DNA from: an uncultured Eubacteriales bacterium
GTDB taxonomy: Bacteria > Bacillota > Clostridia > Lachnospirales > Lachnospiraceae
Length of the DNA stretch: 64,000 nucleotides
NCBI GenBank assembly: GCA_900314565.1
Contig: OMVU01000008.1
Location: forward strand, 1 to 64,000
Direction of reading: 5' to 3'
The notes below the pieces were generated by a model. It saw only the letters and a program-made list of their open reading frames with translations, was not told the origin of the DNA and ran no database searches. Below are positions 7,859 through 17,863 of this stretch, piece after piece. A program made the translations under genes and the position numbers. The stretch's first letter is position 1; each line of letters begins with the position of its first letter.

Positions 7859-8221
7859 TTATTTCTTCTTCAGATCTACAGACTTTTTATCCTTATCCGT
7901 ATCTGCCTTGGTCTCCACCGCGGCGTCGGCCTTCTCGACCTCAGCGATCGCCGTCTTTCTCATCGGGATCCTGCAGTTCTTGTTGTTTCCGAATTCGACA
8001 ATGACGTCTTCCTCTGTCACATCAAGGATCACACCGTAAAAGCCGCTCGTCGTGACGACACTGTCTCCGACTTCAAGGTCGGAAAGCATGGCGCTGATTC
8101 TCTTCTGTTCGTTCCTCTGAGGACGAAGAAGCAGGAAATAGAAAATAGCCACGATCGCAACCATGTAAATGACCATAAGCAGTGTCCCATTGCCTGTCGA
8201 TGCTGCCGCGATAAAATTCAT
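7859..8221 (-). CDS. yajC: preprotein translocase accessory subunit YajC
   Basis: A 120-residue single-pass membrane protein. A short exposed N-terminus is followed by one helix (about residues 14-32, LLMVIYMVAIVAIFYFLLL), then the family motif RPQRNEQKR, then a small beta domain with LEVGDSVVTTSGFYGVI, and a lysine-rich tail. YajC associates with SecDF at the Sec translocon. The tail past residue 95 (KADTDKDKKSVDLKKK) is charged and low in complexity. It lies downstream of tgt on the same strand, a common order in Firmicutes, but has its own promoter. RBS GGAGGA. Confidence 0.92.
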   Translation of the reverse strand: MNFIAAASTGNGTLLMVIYMVAIVAIFYFLLLRPQRNEQKRISAMLSDLEVGDSVVTTSGFYGVILDVTEEDVIVEFGNNKNCRIPMRKTAIAEVEKADAAVETKADTDKDKKSVDLKKK

Positions 8222-8295
8222 AATAATGTTTCCTCCGAAATATTGTAGTTACTGATGTTTTCCGGACAGAACCGCTTTCTGCCCGCAGTGATACC

Positions 8296-8324
8296 ATAAT
8301 ACACAATTTAATATGGAGACGCAA
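8296..8324 (-). promoter_or_regulatory. promoter of yajC
   Basis: On the minus strand TTGCGT, a 17-base spacer and TATTAT, placed about 75 bases before the yajC start. Confidence 0.6.
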
Positions 8325-8406
8325 GTCTTTTTCTGATGAAAGCACACTTAGGGGGACACTGTCTGACCTGATCAGCATGAAAAACGTTCGCCCACTGTTC
8401 CGAAGA

Positions 8407-9558
8407 TCAATTTCCGGTTTTGCGTGACCGCTCCCCTTCCTCGATTCCGGCAAGCTTCCTTTTTTTATACTCACTGAAATTTCCGGCATCCAGGGAATCC
8501 CTGATCTCCTCCATCATCGTATTGTAGAACCACAGATTGTGCTGGACGCAGAGCCGCATTCCGAGCATCTCATTCGCTTTCAGAAGATGACGGATATATG
8601 CTCTTGAGAAATTCCTGCAGGTCGGGCACCCGCAGCCCTCCTCGATCGGAGCCGGATCCGTCTCGTACTTTGCGTTGAACATATTGAGATGTCCGTGATT
8701 CGTGTAGACATGTCCGTGGCGGCCGTTCCGGCTGGGATAAACGCAGTCAAAGAAATCGACCCCCCGCTCTACGCTCTCGAGTATATTCTGCGGAGTCCCC
8801 ACGCCCATGAGATACGTCGGCTTATTGTCGGGAAGATACGGGACGACCTCATCGAGCACATGGTACATCTGTTCATGCGTTTCCCCGACGGCAAGACCTC
8901 CGACCGCATAGCCGTCGAGGTCGAGTTCGGCGATCTCTTTTGCATGACGGATGCGGATGTCGTCATAAATCGCTCCCTGATTGATCCCGAACAGCATTTG
9001 ATGCGGATTCAGGGTGTCCGGGAGACTGTTCAGTCTCTTCATTTCCTCCTTGCAGCGCACGAGCCAGCGGGTCGTGCGGTCGACCGATGCAGTGACGTAT
9101 TCCCGCTCCGCAAGGGCATTCGGGCACTCGTCGAAGGCCATCGCGATCGTGGAACCCAGATTCGACTGGATCTGCATGCTCTCTTCCGGACCCATAAAGA
9201 TCTTATGTCCGTCTATATGGGAGCGGAAAGTAACCCCCTCCTCTTTGATCTTGCGAAGGGTGGCCAGCGAAAAGACCTGGAATCCGCCGGAATCCGTGAG
9301 GACCGGACCCTGCCAGTTCATGAATTTCCGCACACCGCCCATCGCCTTCACGATCTTGTCGCCGGGGCGGACATGCAGATGATATGTGTTGCAGAGCTCT
9401 ACCTGGGTCTTGAGACCGACCAGCTCCGGCGAAGAGATGCCGCCTTTGATCGCAGCCGCAGTGCCGACATTCATGAATACGGGAGTCTCGATGACTCCGT
9501 GGACGGTCGTGAGGCGGGCGCGTTTGGCGCGGCCCTCTTTTTTCAGCAGTTCGTACAT
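8407..9558 (-). CDS. tgt: queuine/preQ1 tRNA-guanine transglycosylase
   Basis: A 383-residue TIM-barrel enzyme that swaps guanine-34 for preQ1 in GU(N) tRNAs during queuosine synthesis. Seen are the N-terminal TPVFMNVGTAAAIKG, the catalytic base motif DSGGFQVFSLATL, FRSHIDG, the nucleophile region GVDFFDCVYPSRNGRHG, and a zinc site CGCPTCRNFSRAYIRHL with a later His in CVQHN. The start is placed at the ATG preceded by CGGAGAAATAT; an upstream frame extension of 18 residues has no family match. No queuosine synthesis genes are nearby. Confidence 0.93.
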   Translation of the reverse strand: MYELLKKEGRAKRARLTTVHGVIETPVFMNVGTAAAIKGGISSPELVGLKTQVELCNTYHLHVRPGDKIVKAMGGVRKFMNWQGPVLTDSGGFQVFSLATLRKIKEEGVTFRSHIDGHKIFMGPEESMQIQSNLGSTIAMAFDECPNALAEREYVTASVDRTTRWLVRCKEEMKRLNSLPDTLNPHQMLFGINQGAIYDDIRIRHAKEIAELDLDGYAVGGLAVGETHEQMYHVLDEVVPYLPDNKPTYLMGVGTPQNILESVERGVDFFDCVYPSRNGRHGHVYTNHGHLNMFNAKYETDPAPIEEGCGCPTCRNFSRAYIRHLLKANEMLGMRLCVQHNLWFYNTMMEEIRDSLDAGNFSEYKKRKLAGIEEGERSRKTGN

Positions 9559-9612
9559 ATATTTCTCCGTATGGTAATGATTTTTTTCTGATTCAGGGTT
9601 CGGGCTTTCCAC

Positions 9613-9641
9613 AGTATAGCACTTCTTTTTATTATGTGAAA
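9613..9641 (-). promoter_or_regulatory. promoter of tgt
   Basis: On the minus strand TTTCAC, a 17-base spacer and TATACT. The -35 is weak. The predicted leader is about 48 bases. Confidence 0.5.
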
Positions 9642-9661
9642 CACCCGTGCCAATCTGTCGC

Positions 9662-9690
9662 TTGTTTTTTTCCTACCTTAGAAGTATAAT
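9662..9690 (+). promoter_or_regulatory. promoter of the activase gene
   Basis: TTGTTT (9662-9667), a 17-base spacer and a perfect TATAAT (9685-9690), back to back with the tgt promoter. Confidence 0.7.
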
Positions 9691-9740
9691 ACCTAAAGTT
9701 TAACGATAATTAAGAAATTAAAATATTACGGGAATAAGAT

Positions 9741-9760
9741 AAGAACGCAGAGGCGTTCCT
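9741..9760 (+). repeat. A-module palindrome fragment in a 5' leader
   Basis: AAGAACGCAGAGGCGTTCCT is a decayed copy of the A palindrome. It lies in the transcribed leader of the activase gene, 30 bases before the start. Confidence 0.6.
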
Positions 9761-9790
9761 GATCATATTGACACAGAGGTGAGAACGAAC

Positions 9791-12700
9791 TTGAAAAACT
9801 ATACACTTGGAATTGATATTGGTTCAACGACCGTAAAGGTCGCTTTGCTGGATGACGAGTGCAATCTTCTCTTCTCGGATTATCAAAGACACTATGCCGA
9901 GATCCAGGAGACCTGTGCCCGTCTCATCGGCGAAGCCTACGATTCGCTGGGCGATCTCGAAGTATCCCCCGCGATCACCGGGTCCGGCGGACTGACGCTC
10001 GCAAAGCATCTGGGTGTACCTTTCGTACAGGAGGTCATCGCGGTCTCCACATGCCTTAAGAAAAGATGTCCCACAACTGACGTCGCGATCGAGCTCGGCG
10101 GTGAGGATGCCAAGATCATTTATTTCGAGAAGGGAAATATAGAACAGCGTATGAACGGTATCTGCGCAGGCGGAACCGGGTCCTTTATTGACCAGATGGC
10201 AGACCTTCTCCGTACGGATGCCGCCGGCCTCAATGTTTATGCGAGGAGCCATCATTCGATCTATCCGATCGCTGCCAGATGCGGTGTGTTTGCAAAGACC
10301 GATATTCAACCTCTGATCAACGAGGGCGCAACAAGGGAAGACCTTGCAGCATCCATTTTCCAGGCTGTCGTCAACCAGACGATCTCCGGCCTTGCCTGCG
10401 GAAAACCGATCCGCGGCCATGTCGCATTCTTAGGAGGTCCGCTGCATTTCCTGGATCAGCTGAGAGAGCGGTTCATCGATACGCTGAAGCTCGATGAGGA
10501 GCACAGTATCGTTCCCGATAATTCACACCTGTTCGCCGCCCAGGGCGCTGCGATGGAGTCTGAGAACGCAGCCAGATCCGAGGCCCGGACAAACGATGTT
10601 CCCTATGTTCCGGGCATGGAGAAGACGACGCTCCACGCTCTTGTAACGAAGCTCGAGAGCGGGATCAAAATGGAATTCGAAGTCTCCCGCCTCGATCCCC
10701 TCTTTAAGGATCAGGAAGAGTACGAAGAATTCCGGGAACGGCAGGACCGCTATAAAGTGGAAAAGGGAATCCTTGCCTCCTACAGAGGAAAGGCCTATCT
10801 CGGCATCGACGCGGGCAGCACGACGACCAAGACCGCGCTCATCTCAGAGGACGGAAAACTCCTCTATTCCACATACGGGAGCAATCAGAGCAATCCTCTC
10901 CAGACGTCGATCGATGCGATCAAGGAGATTTATGCCCACATGCCGCACGGAGTCGAGATCGCAGGCGCATGCTCGACCGGTTACGGTGAGGCGCTGATCA
11001 AATCCGCGCTCATGCTGGACGAGGGGGAAGTCGAGACGATCTCTCACTACTATGCCGCTAAATTTTTTGATCCTGACGTCGACTGCATCCTGGACATCGG
11101 CGGACAGGACATGAAGTGCATCCGCATCAAGGACGGTGCGGTCGACGACGTCATGCTGAATGAGGCCTGCTCCTCCGGCTGCGGTTCCTTCATCGAGAAC
11201 TTCGCGAAGACGCTCAATTACTCGGTGCAGGATTTCGCGAAGACAGCCCTTTTTGCGGATCACCCGATCGATCTCGGAACGCGCTGCACTGTCTTCATGA
11301 ACTCAAAAGTCAAGCAGGCGCAGAAGGAAGGAGCCACTGTTGCGGATATCTCCGCCGGCCTTGCTTACTCTGTCATTAAGAACGCCCTCTATAAGGTCAT
11401 CAAAGTTTCGGATGCGTCCGAGCTGGGAAAGAACATTGTGGTGCAGGGCGGAACATTTTATAACGACGCGGTCCTTCGAAGCTTCGAACGCATCGCGGAG
11501 TGTGAAGTCATCCGGCCGGATATTGCAGGAATCATGGGCGCGTTCGGTGCGGCGCTGATCGCAAAGGAGCGCAAAAATGAAAATCGCGGCTCCAAAATGC
11601 TCAGCATCGAGGAGATCAATAATTTCACTTATACAACGTCCATGGCCCGCTGCCACGGCTGCACGAACAACTGCCGTCTCACGATCAACAAGTTCTCAGG
11701 CGGCCGCCGTTTTATCTCCGGCAACCGCTGCGAGAAGGGTCTCGGACTGAAGAAAAATAAGGATAATCTCCCGAATATCTATGATTACAAGTATCAGAGG
11801 ATCTTCGGCTATGAACCGCTGAAGGATGCTCCGAAAGGACGAATCGGGATCCCGCGCGTCCTCAATATGTTCGAGAACTATCCGTTCTGGTTCACTTTCT
11901 TTACGAAGCTCGGTTACGAGGTCGTCCTCTCTCCGACATCCTCAAGAAAGATCTATGAACTGGGAATCGAGTCGATCCCGAGTGAATCCGAATGCTATCC
12001 GGCCAAGCTCGCGCACGGTCATATAAAGTGGCTGCTGGATCAGGGCGTGCAGAACATTTTCTATCCCTGCGTGCCCTATGAGCGCGAGGAGTTCGAGGGG
12101 GCTGTCAACCATTACAACTGCCCGATCGTCACTTCCTACGCGGAAAATATCAAGAATAACGTCGAGGAGCTCAAGGATCCTTCCATCAACTTCATGAACC
12201 CGTTCCTCGCCTTTACGGACGAGAAGATCCTGACGGAACGACTGGTCAGCATTTTCTCCTCGATTCCGAAAAAGGAAGTTCGCGGCGCGGCCAAAGCAGG
12301 ATGGGCGGAGCTTCGGGCAACAAGGCGCGACATTCAGAAAAAAGGCGAGGAGACGATTCAGTATCTTGAGAAGACCGGCCGGCACGGGATCGTCCTCTGC
12401 GGACGTCCGTACCACATCGATCCGGAGATCAATCACGGCATACCGGAGCTCATCAACTCCTACGGGATGGCCGTCCTCTCCGAGGATTCCGTCTCGCATC
12501 TTGCAAAGATCGAGAGGCCGATCCGGGTCAATGACCAGTGGATGTATCATACAAGGCTGTATGCTGCGGCGAACTTTGTAAAGAAAAAGAACAATCTTGA
12601 TATTATTCAGCTGAACTCCTTCGGCTGCGGGCTGGACGCCGTCACGACGGACGAGGTACAGGAGATCATGTCCCAGAGCGGAAAGATCTACACCTGCCTG

Positions 12701-14071
12701 AAGATCGACGAGGTCAATAATCTGGGCGCCGCGAGGATCCGCGTGCGTTCGCTCCTTGCAGCGATCAAGGTCAGAAAAATGCAGAATACGGACATCGACA
12801 GAACGATCCGGTCTTCCGAATTCCGCAGGCTGCCTTTCACAAAGGAGATGCGTGAGAATTACACGATCCTTGCCCCGCAGATGTCTCCGATCCATTTCCG
12901 GCTGCTGCAGCCGGCCTTCAACTCCTGCGGCTACAATTTCGTCATTCTTTCAAATGACAACAGGCATGCGATCGATGAAGGCCTCAAATACGTGAATAAT
13001 GACGCGTGCTATCCGGCTCTTCTGGTCATCGGCCAGATCATGGAAGCAGTTCTGTCAGGAAAATACGATACGCACAGGATCGCCGTCATCATGACGCAGA
13101 CCGGCGGCGGATGCCGCGCTTCGAACTATATCGGCTTTATAAGAAGAGCTCTGAAGAAGGCAGGACTGGAGTACATTCCGGTCATCTCCCTTAATTTCAA
13201 CGGCTATGAACCGCAGCCGGGCTTTAAAATCACAGCATCGGCAGCTGTCCGTCTTGTTTTCTCGGTCGTTCTGGGAGACGTTCTCATGAAGTGCCTGTAC
13301 AGAATGCGGCCGTATGAGAAAGACAAAGGCTCTGCCAACAAAATGTATGAGAAGTGGAACCGCCGCTGTGTGGAGTTCCTCACCGGCAGACATGTCGGCA
13401 TGAAGAAGTTCAACCAGCTCTGCCGCTCCATCATCCATGATTTCGACAATCTCCCGATCACGGATGAAAAGAAGCCGCGGGTCGGAATCGTCGGCGAGAT
13501 CCTCGTCAAATTCTCACCGGCGGCCAATAATCATCTGGTCGAGCTGCTCGAGCGGGAAGGCGCCGAGGCCGTCGTTCCGGATCTCATCGACTTCTTCAAC
13601 TACTCTTTCTACAACCTGAACTTCAAGGTGGAGAATCTGGGCTTTAAGAAGTCAGCTGCAATAAAGACCAATGCCGGGATTGCTGCCATCGGAATGGTGC
13701 GCGGAGCCGCTTCACGGGAATTTGCAAGAAGCGTTCACTTTACGCCGCCCGCGGATATCCGGAAGCTTGCGGAGTGGGCTTCCCCGATCACCTCGACCGG
13801 AAATCAGACCGGCGAGGGATGGTTCCTGACCGGCGAGATGCTGGAACTCATCAAGAGCGGTGTTCCCAACATCGTCTGCATCCAGCCCTTCGCCTGCCTG
13901 CCCAACCACATCGTCGGGAAAGGCGTCATCAAGGAGCTCCGGGCCAGGTATCCGGAGGCCAATATTGCAGCGGTCGACTACGACCCGGGCGCATCTGAAG
14001 TCAATCAGCTGAACAGGATCAAGCTCATGCTGACGACGGCGGAGAAACGGATGGAGAAGCAGACCGGTTAA
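9791..14071 (+). CDS. giant BadF/HgdC-type activase fused to 2-hydroxyacyl-CoA dehydratase-like domains
   Basis: About 1,426 residues. Two ASKHA ATPase domains lie in tandem: the first starts [16 protein letters not shown], with LGGEDAK and [13 protein letters not shown] near residue 130; the second starts [16 protein letters not shown] near residue 340, with [10 protein letters not shown] and [15 protein letters not shown]. The Cys in each CxGG/CGSF loop corresponds to the cluster ligands of HgdC, which pumps one electron into 2-hydroxyacyl-CoA dehydratases using ATP. From about residue 620 a four-Cys stretch (CHGCTNNC..C) begins a region related to DUF2229 and HgdB-like proteins, with [14 protein letters not shown] and [12 protein letters not shown] at 9791 has AGAGGTG at ideal distance; the GTG at 9779 overlaps that ribosome site and is less likely. 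No dehydratase subunit genes flank it, so the substrate is unknown. Confidence 0.88.
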   Translation: MKNYTLGIDIGSTTVKVALLDDECNLLFSDYQRHYAEIQETCARLIGEAYDSLGDLEVSPAITGSGGLTLAKHLGVPFVQEVIAVSTCLKKRCPTTDVAIELGGEDAKIIYFEKGNIEQRMNGICAGGTGSFIDQMADLLRTDAAGLNVYARSHHSIYPIAARCGVFAKTDIQPLINEGATREDLAASIFQAVVNQTISGLACGKPIRGHVAFLGGPLHFLDQLRERFIDTLKLDEEHSIVPDNSHLFAAQGAAMESENAARSEARTNDVPYVPGMEKTTLHALVTKLESGIKMEFEVSRLDPLFKDQEEYEEFRERQDRYKVEKGILASYRGKAYLGIDAGSTTTKTALISEDGKLLYSTYGSNQSNPLQTSIDAIKEIYAHMPHGVEIAGACSTGYGEALIKSALMLDEGEVETISHYYAAKFFDPDVDCILDIGGQDMKCIRIKDGAVDDVMLNEACSSGCGSFIENFAKTLNYSVQDFAKTALFADHPIDLGTRCTVFMNSKVKQAQKEGATVADISAGLAYSVIKNALYKVIKVSDASELGKNIVVQGGTFYNDAVLRSFERIAECEVIRPDIAGIMGAFGAALIAKERKNENRGSKMLSIEEINNFTYTTSMARCHGCTNNCRLTINKFSGGRRFISGNRCEKGLGLKKNKDNLPNIYDYKYQRIFGYEPLKDAPKGRIGIPRVLNMFENYPFWFTFFTKLGYEVVLSPTSSRKIYELGIESIPSESECYPAKLAHGHIKWLLDQGVQNIFYPCVPYEREEFEGAVNHYNCPIVTSYAENIKNNVEELKDPSINFMNPFLAFTDEKILTERLVSIFSSIPKKEVRGAAKAGWAELRATRRDIQKKGEETIQYLEKTGRHGIVLCGRPYHIDPEINHGIPELINSYGMAVLSEDSVSHLAKIERPIRVNDQWMYHTRLYAAANFVKKKNNLDIIQLNSFGCGLDAVTTDEVQEIMSQSGKIYTCLKIDEVNNLGAARIRVRSLLAAIKVRKMQNTDIDRTIRSSEFRRLPFTKEMRENYTILAPQMSPIHFRLLQPAFNSCGYNFVILSNDNRHAIDEGLKYVNNDACYPALLVIGQIMEAVLSGKYDTHRIAVIMTQTGGGCRASNYIGFIRRALKKAGLEYIPVISLNFNGYEPQPGFKITASAAVRLVFSVVLGDVLMKCLYRMRPYEKDKGSANKMYEKWNRRCVEFLTGRHVGMKKFNQLCRSIIHDFDNLPITDEKKPRVGIVGEILVKFSPAANNHLVELLEREGAEAVVPDLIDFFNYSFYNLNFKVENLGFKKSAAIKTNAGIAAIGMVRGAASREFARSVHFTPPADIRKLAEWASPITSTGNQTGEGWFLTGEMLELIKSGVPNIVCIQPFACLPNHIVGKGVIKELRARYPEANIAAVDYDPGASEVNQLNRIKLMLTTAEKRMEKQTG

Positions 14072-14094
14072 CGGCAAATGAAATAAGGGCAGAC

Positions 14095-14139
14095 TGTAAA
14101 TCGGGACTTCATGTGCGATTTGCGGTCTGCCTTGCTTTT
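14095..14139 (+). terminator. terminator of the activase gene
   Basis: GGGCAGAC..AAATCG pairs with CGATTTGC..GTCTGCC, followed by TTGCTTTT, and ends 12 bases before the next start. Confidence 0.7.
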
Positions 14140-14151
14140 ACGGAGGAAAAA

Positions 14152-14817
14152 ATGAACGTCGGCACGATCGTCCTACATGGAATCGATAAGGAAACGGCAG
14201 AGCGTTACCTCGGCTACGGAACATCTTCCGCAGATCCGGTCACTGCAGAGCTCCTCAGAAAATGCGAGAAGGAACTCCTCCCGGAAATTCAGGCGCGCTA
14301 TGTCTATAAAATATTCGATCTGACAGATGGGCAGCCGGTGGGATGTTCCCTCTGTCTTCCGGGCAACTCGATCAGAGAGCACCTGCAGGGGGCTTCCAAA
14401 GTGCTCTTTCTGTGCGCCACACTCTCCTCCTCAGTCGACCGTCTGATCCGGAAAAAACAGATCGGCAGCATGGCGGAGGCCATGGTCACGGATGCGCTCG
14501 CATCCGCTGCGGTCGAGCAGGTCCTTGACGGGGCGGAGGCTCAGATCTTTACGAAGCATCCGTTCCGGGAGCATACCTGGCGCTTCAGTCCCGGCTACGG
14601 AGACCTGCCGCTTGAGATCCAGGGAGCATTTCTGGATCTCCTCGACGCGCCCAAAAGGATCGGTGTCTGCGTGAGCACGAGCCTGCTCCTTGTACCGACC
14701 AAATCCGTGACCGCGATCATCGGGCTCGGAGAACATATAGAAAAAAAGAACCGAAAGACCTGTGAGATCTGTACCCTCAGGGGAAACTGCAGCTTCCGCT
14801 GTGGCGGTACTGTATAG
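14152..14817 (+). CDS. stand-alone methionine synthase activation-domain protein
   Basis: A 221-residue protein matching the reactivation domain normally at the C-terminus of MetH, which binds SAM and remethylates oxidised cob(II)alamin. Family-like stretches are VLFLCATLSSSVDRLIRK, MAEAMVTDALASAAVEQV, WRFSPGYGDLPLEIQ (SAM-site region) and VSTSLLLVPTKSVTAIIGL. The C-terminus is cysteine-rich (CEICTLRGNCSFRCGG), as in other stand-alone clostridial versions. The start has ACGGAGG seven bases upstream. metH follows 195 bases downstream and lacks this domain, so the two presumably work as partners. A hairpin element separates them. Confidence 0.88.
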   Translation: MNVGTIVLHGIDKETAERYLGYGTSSADPVTAELLRKCEKELLPEIQARYVYKIFDLTDGQPVGCSLCLPGNSIREHLQGASKVLFLCATLSSSVDRLIRKKQIGSMAEAMVTDALASAAVEQVLDGAEAQIFTKHPFREHTWRFSPGYGDLPLEIQGAFLDLLDAPKRIGVCVSTSLLLVPTKSVTAIIGLGEHIEKKNRKTCEICTLRGNCSFRCGGTV

Positions 14818-14821
14818 GCTC

Positions 14822-14997
14822 TTGCGAAACTCTGTGCGATATGGGAATTGTTTGAACGATTCAAACAATCTGCACAAGCCTTAGAACTTCTTCATGAGCG
14901 AAAGATGTGGAATGAGCAAAAACCGTACTGTCTGAGCGAAGCGAGTTTACGTTTTTTGCGAATGCTTTTCCACATCTTGAGTGAATGTTAGAAGTTC
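14822..14997 (+). repeat. MITE-like hairpin element, copy 2 (right end truncated)
   Basis: Begins TTGCGAAACTCTGTGCG, holds a perfect palindrome ATTGTTTGAACGATTCAAAC, then the long hairpin with AGATGTGGAA/TTCCACATCT and outer arms GAACTTCT/AGAAGTTC. It stops at AGAAGTTC, seven bases before the metH ribosome site. The last 40 bases or so found in copies 1 and 3 are absent. Confidence 0.85.
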
Positions 14998-15012
14998 TGA
15001 AAGGAGGATACC

Positions 15013-17736
15013 ATGACTGTAAAGGAGCTCTTTTTGAAGGACTATATTATTCTGGACGGCGGCATGGGTACCATGCTCCAGGCCAAAGGCATGGAGACCG
15101 GAACAATTCCGGAGACACTGAATATCCTGAAGCCTGACTGGATCATCGATGTACACAGACAGTATATCGAGGCCGGCTCCAATATCATTTACGCAAATAC
15201 ATTCGGCGCGAACCGCTGCAAGATGGAGGGGACCGGCTTTTCTGTTGACAACGTCGTCTCCGCTGCGGTCAGGAACGCAAAGACCGCCTCCGACGGGCGC
15301 GCCCTCGTGGCGCTCGATATCGGTCCGATCGGTCAGCTTCTCGAGCCGACCGGAGCTCTCTCCTTTGAGGAAGCAAACGATATTTTCAGTGAGATCGTAC
15401 AGGCCGGTGTGCGCGCAGGCGCAGATCTGATCGTCATCGAGACGATGACCGACCTCTATGAGACGAAGGCCGCAGTTCTCGCGGCAAAAGAAAACAGCAC
15501 ACTGCCCGTCTTCGTCACCATGACCTTCGAATCCAACATGCGGACCTTCACCGGCTGCTCCGTATCGGCGATGTGCCTGACGATGGAAGGCCTCGGTGTG
15601 GACGCAGTGGGCGTCAACTGCTCTCTGGGACCGGCTGAGCTCATTCCGATCGTCCGCGAAATCGCAAAGTGGACAGCTCTTCCGATCATCGTAAAGCCGA
15701 ATGCCGGACTTCCGGATCCGGTCACCGGGACGTACGACGTCATGCCGGACGATTTTGCAAAATACTGTCGTGAAATGCTCGACGCCGATATCCGGATCCT
15801 CGGCGGATGCTGCGGAACGAATCCGGATTATATCCGTGCATTGAAGGAGATGCTCTCCTCCCCGAACTCACATGTGAACAGGAAAGATAAAGCAAATCCC
15901 GGAGATCTCGCCGTCTGCTCTCCGCTCCGCACCGTTGTCGTGGACAGGCCCAGGATCATCGGCGAGCGGATCAATCCGACCGGGAAAAAACGTTTTAAGC
16001 AGGCTCTTCTTGACAGAGATATGGACTATATCCTCTCGCAGGCAATCGAGCAGGTAGAGGCCGGCGCGGAGATCCTTGACGTCAATGTCGGTGCGCCGGG
16101 AATCGATGAGAAGGAGATGATGATCCGGACCGTCAAGGCGATCCAGTCCATCGTGGATGTCCCGCTGCAGCTGGACTCTACGAAGCCGGATGTTCTGGAA
16201 GCCGCCCTCCGGATCTATAACGGAAAGCCGATCATCAATTCAGTGAACGGTGAGGACGCCGTCCTCGACAGGATCCTCCCCCTGGCTGCAAAGTACGGGG
16301 CGGCCGTCATCGGTCTCACGCTCGACGAGAACGGGATCCCGCCGAAAGCGGAAGAACGCTTTAAGATCGCAGAAAAGATCCTTGACCGTGCGAGATCCTA
16401 TGGAATCAAAAAGGAGGATGTCATCATTGACTGCCTCGTCCTCACCGTTTCCGCGGAACAGAAAGCTGCCCTCGAAACGCTGAAAGCCGTCCGCATGGTC
16501 AAAGAGCGCCTGGGTCTGCGCACAGTGCTGGGCGTATCCAACATTTCCTTCGGGCTGCCGAACAGGATCAATATCAACACATCCTTCCTCACGATGGCAC
16601 TCTATGCAGGACTTGATCTGCCGATCATGAATCCGAATCTTCCGGCCATGATGTGGGCGATCAAATCTTTCCGCGTGTTGGCGGCGATCGACGAGAATTC
16701 GCTCGAATACATTTCCTATTCGAGCGCGCACACTCCGCCGGAAGCGCGTGTCCGCGAGCTCACGGAGGAAAATGAAAAGCTGAAGGCAGCGCGCGACCGT
16801 TCAGCGGAGCACCCGGCAGACTGCACCTGCCCGAGATGTCAGAGCGTCCTGGCAGCAAAGATGGAGTGGCTCGCCGCTAAGCTTAGACAGGGTTCGCCCA
16901 TCGGCGAGGGAGGTGCCGGCTCCCGTCCCTTTCAGGAACTGACCCGCGTCCCGGACAGTTCTGAGACACGCGGATCTGTACCTGCTGCAGGGAAGACTGT
17001 GCCTTCTGCAGGAGCGGCTGTTCATTCAGCAGGAGCGGATGCGCATTCGGAGGGAAGTCACGGCGAACCCAATAATCTGAACAGCTCTCCTCAGGACAGA
17101 TCCGATCCGCCACGCACGACCGGGATCCTCAAAGCCATGGAGACCGGCATGAAAAAAGACGGACGGCAGATCACCGTAAAGCTTCTGCAGAGCACGGAAC
17201 CGATGGTCATCATCAATGATATCCTGATACCCGCGCTGGATACGATCGGAGAACGCTTTGAGAAGGGAAAGCTTTTCCTCCCGCAGCTCATTCTCGCCGC
17301 GGACGTTGCCAGTGAATGCTTCGATGAGATCAAGACCCATCTCGCAAAAGACGGAGGCGGGTCCGAGTCCCGCGGACGCATCATTCTGGCCACCGTCAAG
17401 GGAGATATCCACGATATCGGGAAGAACATCGTCAAGGTCATTCTGGAAAATTACGGGTATGAAATCATCGACCTTGGCCGTGACGTCGATCCGGGCCTTA
17501 TCCTGGAGACAGCCGTCAGCCGGGACGTGAAGCTCATAGGCCTCTCAGCCCTTATGACGACGACTCTGGGGGCGATGGAAAAGACTATCCGCCTTCTCCG
17601 TGAGAATAATGTCGACTGCAAGATCATGGTCGGCGGCGCGGTCCTCACGCCTGATTACGCGAAGAGGATCGGCGCGGATTATTATGCGAAGGACGCAAAG
17701 ACCGGCGCGGACATCGCGAAAGAGGTCTTTGGATAA
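15013..17736 (+). CDS. metH: cobalamin-dependent methionine synthase without activation domain
   Basis: A 907-residue enzyme moving a methyl group from methyl-THF through cobalamin to homocysteine. Homocysteine domain about 1-290 with zinc ligands in GVNCSLGP and GGCCGTNPDY; pterin domain about 315-570 (IIGERINPTGKKRFKQAL, AGAEILDVNVGAPGIDE); Cap helices about 700-770; B12 domain about 785-907 with DIHDIGKNIVKV, whose His is the lower cobalt ligand. The activation domain is absent and encoded by the previous gene. Between pterin and Cap domains lies an unusual linker of about 120 residues, rich in Ser, Gly, Ala and Pro, with a CTCPRC motif near residue 603. Excellent ribosome site AAAGGAGGA. 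No riboswitch was recognised upstream. Confidence 0.93.
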   Translation: MTVKELFLKDYIILDGGMGTMLQAKGMETGTIPETLNILKPDWIIDVHRQYIEAGSNIIYANTFGANRCKMEGTGFSVDNVVSAAVRNAKTASDGRALVALDIGPIGQLLEPTGALSFEEANDIFSEIVQAGVRAGADLIVIETMTDLYETKAAVLAAKENSTLPVFVTMTFESNMRTFTGCSVSAMCLTMEGLGVDAVGVNCSLGPAELIPIVREIAKWTALPIIVKPNAGLPDPVTGTYDVMPDDFAKYCREMLDADIRILGGCCGTNPDYIRALKEMLSSPNSHVNRKDKANPGDLAVCSPLRTVVVDRPRIIGERINPTGKKRFKQALLDRDMDYILSQAIEQVEAGAEILDVNVGAPGIDEKEMMIRTVKAIQSIVDVPLQLDSTKPDVLEAALRIYNGKPIINSVNGEDAVLDRILPLAAKYGAAVIGLTLDENGIPPKAEERFKIAEKILDRARSYGIKKEDVIIDCLVLTVSAEQKAALETLKAVRMVKERLGLRTVLGVSNISFGLPNRININTSFLTMALYAGLDLPIMNPNLPAMMWAIKSFRVLAAIDENSLEYISYSSAHTPPEARVRELTEENEKLKAARDRSAEHPADCTCPRCQSVLAAKMEWLAAKLRQGSPIGEGGAGSRPFQELTRVPDSSETRGSVPAAGKTVPSAGAAVHSAGADAHSEGSHGEPNNLNSSPQDRSDPPRTTGILKAMETGMKKDGRQITVKLLQSTEPMVIINDILIPALDTIGERFEKGKLFLPQLILAADVASECFDEIKTHLAKDGGGSESRGRIILATVKGDIHDIGKNIVKVILENYGYEIIDLGRDVDPGLILETAVSRDVKLIGLSALMTTTLGAMEKTIRLLRENNVDCKIMVGGAVLTPDYAKRIGADYYAKDAKTGADIAKEVFG

Positions 17737-17756
17737 TTATTCATTTAAAAGTACTT

Positions 17757-17792
17757 CCCCCGCCTGCGGCTGCGTCCGGAGGCGGGGGTTTT
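17757..17792 (+). terminator. terminator of metH
   Basis: CCCCCGCCTGCGG pairs with CCGGAGGCGGGGG, followed by TTTTC. Confidence 0.85.
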
Positions 17793-17863
17793 CTGTACAC
17801 CTGCAAACAGAGTAAGCGCCGGCAATAATGCCGACGCCTGTGACAGCGCTGCCGACAGGGATT

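Noticed and set aside
11942-12895. Open frame of 317 codons antisense to the giant activase
   Set aside because: The sense strand has continuous family motifs; the antisense frame has no start signal or recognisable motif.
14818-15012. Possible cobalamin or SAM riboswitch upstream of metH
   Set aside because: The spacer is explained by the hairpin element, and no riboswitch core motif was seen.
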